Assembly: GCA_033763135.1 (NCBI GenBank) | Contig: JANRKY010000039.1 | Span: 1-64,000 of the forward strand | Direction: 5' to 3' | DNA length: 64,000 bases | From: DALYLB01 sp033763135 | GTDB lineage: Bacteria; Acidobacteriota; Blastocatellia; RBC074 | In this document: piece by piece, positions 63,530-64,000 of the stretch | How positions within the stretch are numbered: position 1 is the first letter of the stretch | Layout of the letters: each line of letters starts with the position of its first letter | Translations under genes and position numbers: made by a program | Notes under the pieces: model-generated | What the model saw: the letters and a program-made list of their open reading frames with translations, nothing else | Databases searched by the model: none | Told to the model about the DNA's origin: nothing

Positions 63530-63637
63530 GTAAGGTCCGCTCCTGAAGGTCGCTGTTTGTTTCAGCCCCCGGCGCATCCGGGCGCCGTGAATTCCGCCTC
63601 TTTTTCACCGCGCCCGGATGTGGGGTGGTTCAACGGA

Positions 63638-64000
63638 TCAGAGCTTGATGATCAGTTTGCCCTGATTCGAGCCCTCGAAGAGTTTGTTGAGCGCGGCGGG
63701 CGCGTTCTTCAGCCCCTCGACGATGTCGACGCGGTATTTGAGCCTGCCTTCCATGTACCACTGGCCGAGGGCGGAGATGCCCTCCATTGCGCGCGGCATA
63801 TAGTCGGTGACGATGAAGCCCTGCATCTTCGCGCGTTTGGCGAGGATGTTGATCAGGTTGTAGGGGCCGGGGACGGGTTCGGTGGCGTTGTACTGCGAGA
63901 TCATTCCGCAGACCGAGATGCGCGCGCCCTGATTGATGCGGGCGAGGACGGCGTCGAGAATCTCGCCGCCGACGTTCTCGAAATAGATGTCGATGCCCTT
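63638..64000 (-). CDS. NADP-dependent medium-chain oxidoreductase, 5' end outside the window
   Basis: The last 121 codons of a zinc-independent medium-chain reductase of the curcumin reductase/leukotriene B4 dehydrogenase type. KGIDIYFENVGGEILDAVLA and RISVCGMISQYNATEP match the cofactor domain, and EGLKNAPAALNKLFEGSNQG is the usual end. The gene starts beyond position 64000 on this strand. Reduction of alpha,beta-unsaturated carbonyls is the usual activity. Confidence 0.9.
   Translation of the reverse strand, partial: KGIDIYFENVGGEILDAVLARINQGARISVCGMISQYNATEPVPGPYNLINILAKRAKMQGFIVTDYMPRAMEGISALGQWYMEGRLKYRVDIVEGLKNAPAALNKLFEGSNQGKLIIKL

Overview
The window is a 64 kb stretch of a GC-rich bacterial chromosome with ordinary gene density and no rRNA, tRNA or CRISPR array that I can see. 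Two adjacent secreted von Willebrand factor A proteins of the type common in Acidobacteriota, a fused E1 alpha/beta dehydrogenase, an M2 dipeptidase lipoprotein and many word-like intergenic palindromes point to an Acidobacteriota member. The class cannot be fixed from sequence alone.

Layout. 1-2 kb: an Nfu-type Fe-S carrier and a cation/Ca2+ antiporter-like protein. 2.0-10.7 kb: an inorganic-carbon operon (SulP transporter, beta-carbonic anhydrase, DabA, and two NuoL/NuoM-like membrane proteins) behind a good promoter and a 450-nt leader, closed by a 15-bp-stem hairpin. 11-16.6 kb: a SirB1-type protein, ribosomal protein S20, a RfaE2-type nucleotidyltransferase and Mfd. 16.6-23 kb (minus strand): a fused 2-oxoacid dehydrogenase E1, a MOSC protein, a two-gene Septu-like anti-phage module (PtuA ATPase, PtuB HNH nuclease) with a possible coupled 64-aa third ORF, and a tannase-family esterase. 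23-30 kb: pterin dehydratase, DUF2721, a PhoD-like phosphatase with an unknown partner, heme O synthase, a membrane alpha/beta-hydrolase and a Sua5-type tRNA-modification enzyme. 30-41.8 kb: mostly exported or membrane proteins (subtilase, MFS/spermidine-synthase fusion, VWA pair, glycosyltransferase-like protein, Tat protein, small exported protein) and a YkgJ-type protein.

41.8-45.5 kb is the accessory part: a structured, promoter-bearing region with no convincing gene, a gene carrying only the N-terminal domain of an ISAs1-like transposase, and three genes I cannot assign. 45.5-58.6 kb is core metabolism again: DinB, YajQ, polyprenyl synthase, HARE-HTH, CYTH, an AmgK/MurU-like cell-wall recycling pair, AsnRS, methyltransferase, arginase, D-Ala-D-Ala ligase, and the ATP synthase F0 genes atpI-like, atpB and atpE. 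58.7-64 kb: an SDR, a small membrane protein, an M2 peptidase, an SCP2 protein, a DUF4432 protein and a truncated medium-chain oxidoreductase.

The feature that no single gene explains is a set of long intergenic inverted repeats built from short repeated words (CACGGGG, CACAGAG, ATGATGA, ACAGGATT, ACACGAAG, GGAACATGCG). They lie almost only at gene 3' ends or junctions. At least two classes occur as several related copies in both orientations: three of one kind at 45.4, 59.5 and 61.8 kb, and two of another at 46.2 and 48.5 kb. They look like dispersed, terminator-like or mobile palindromic elements and are the best candidate here for something undescribed.
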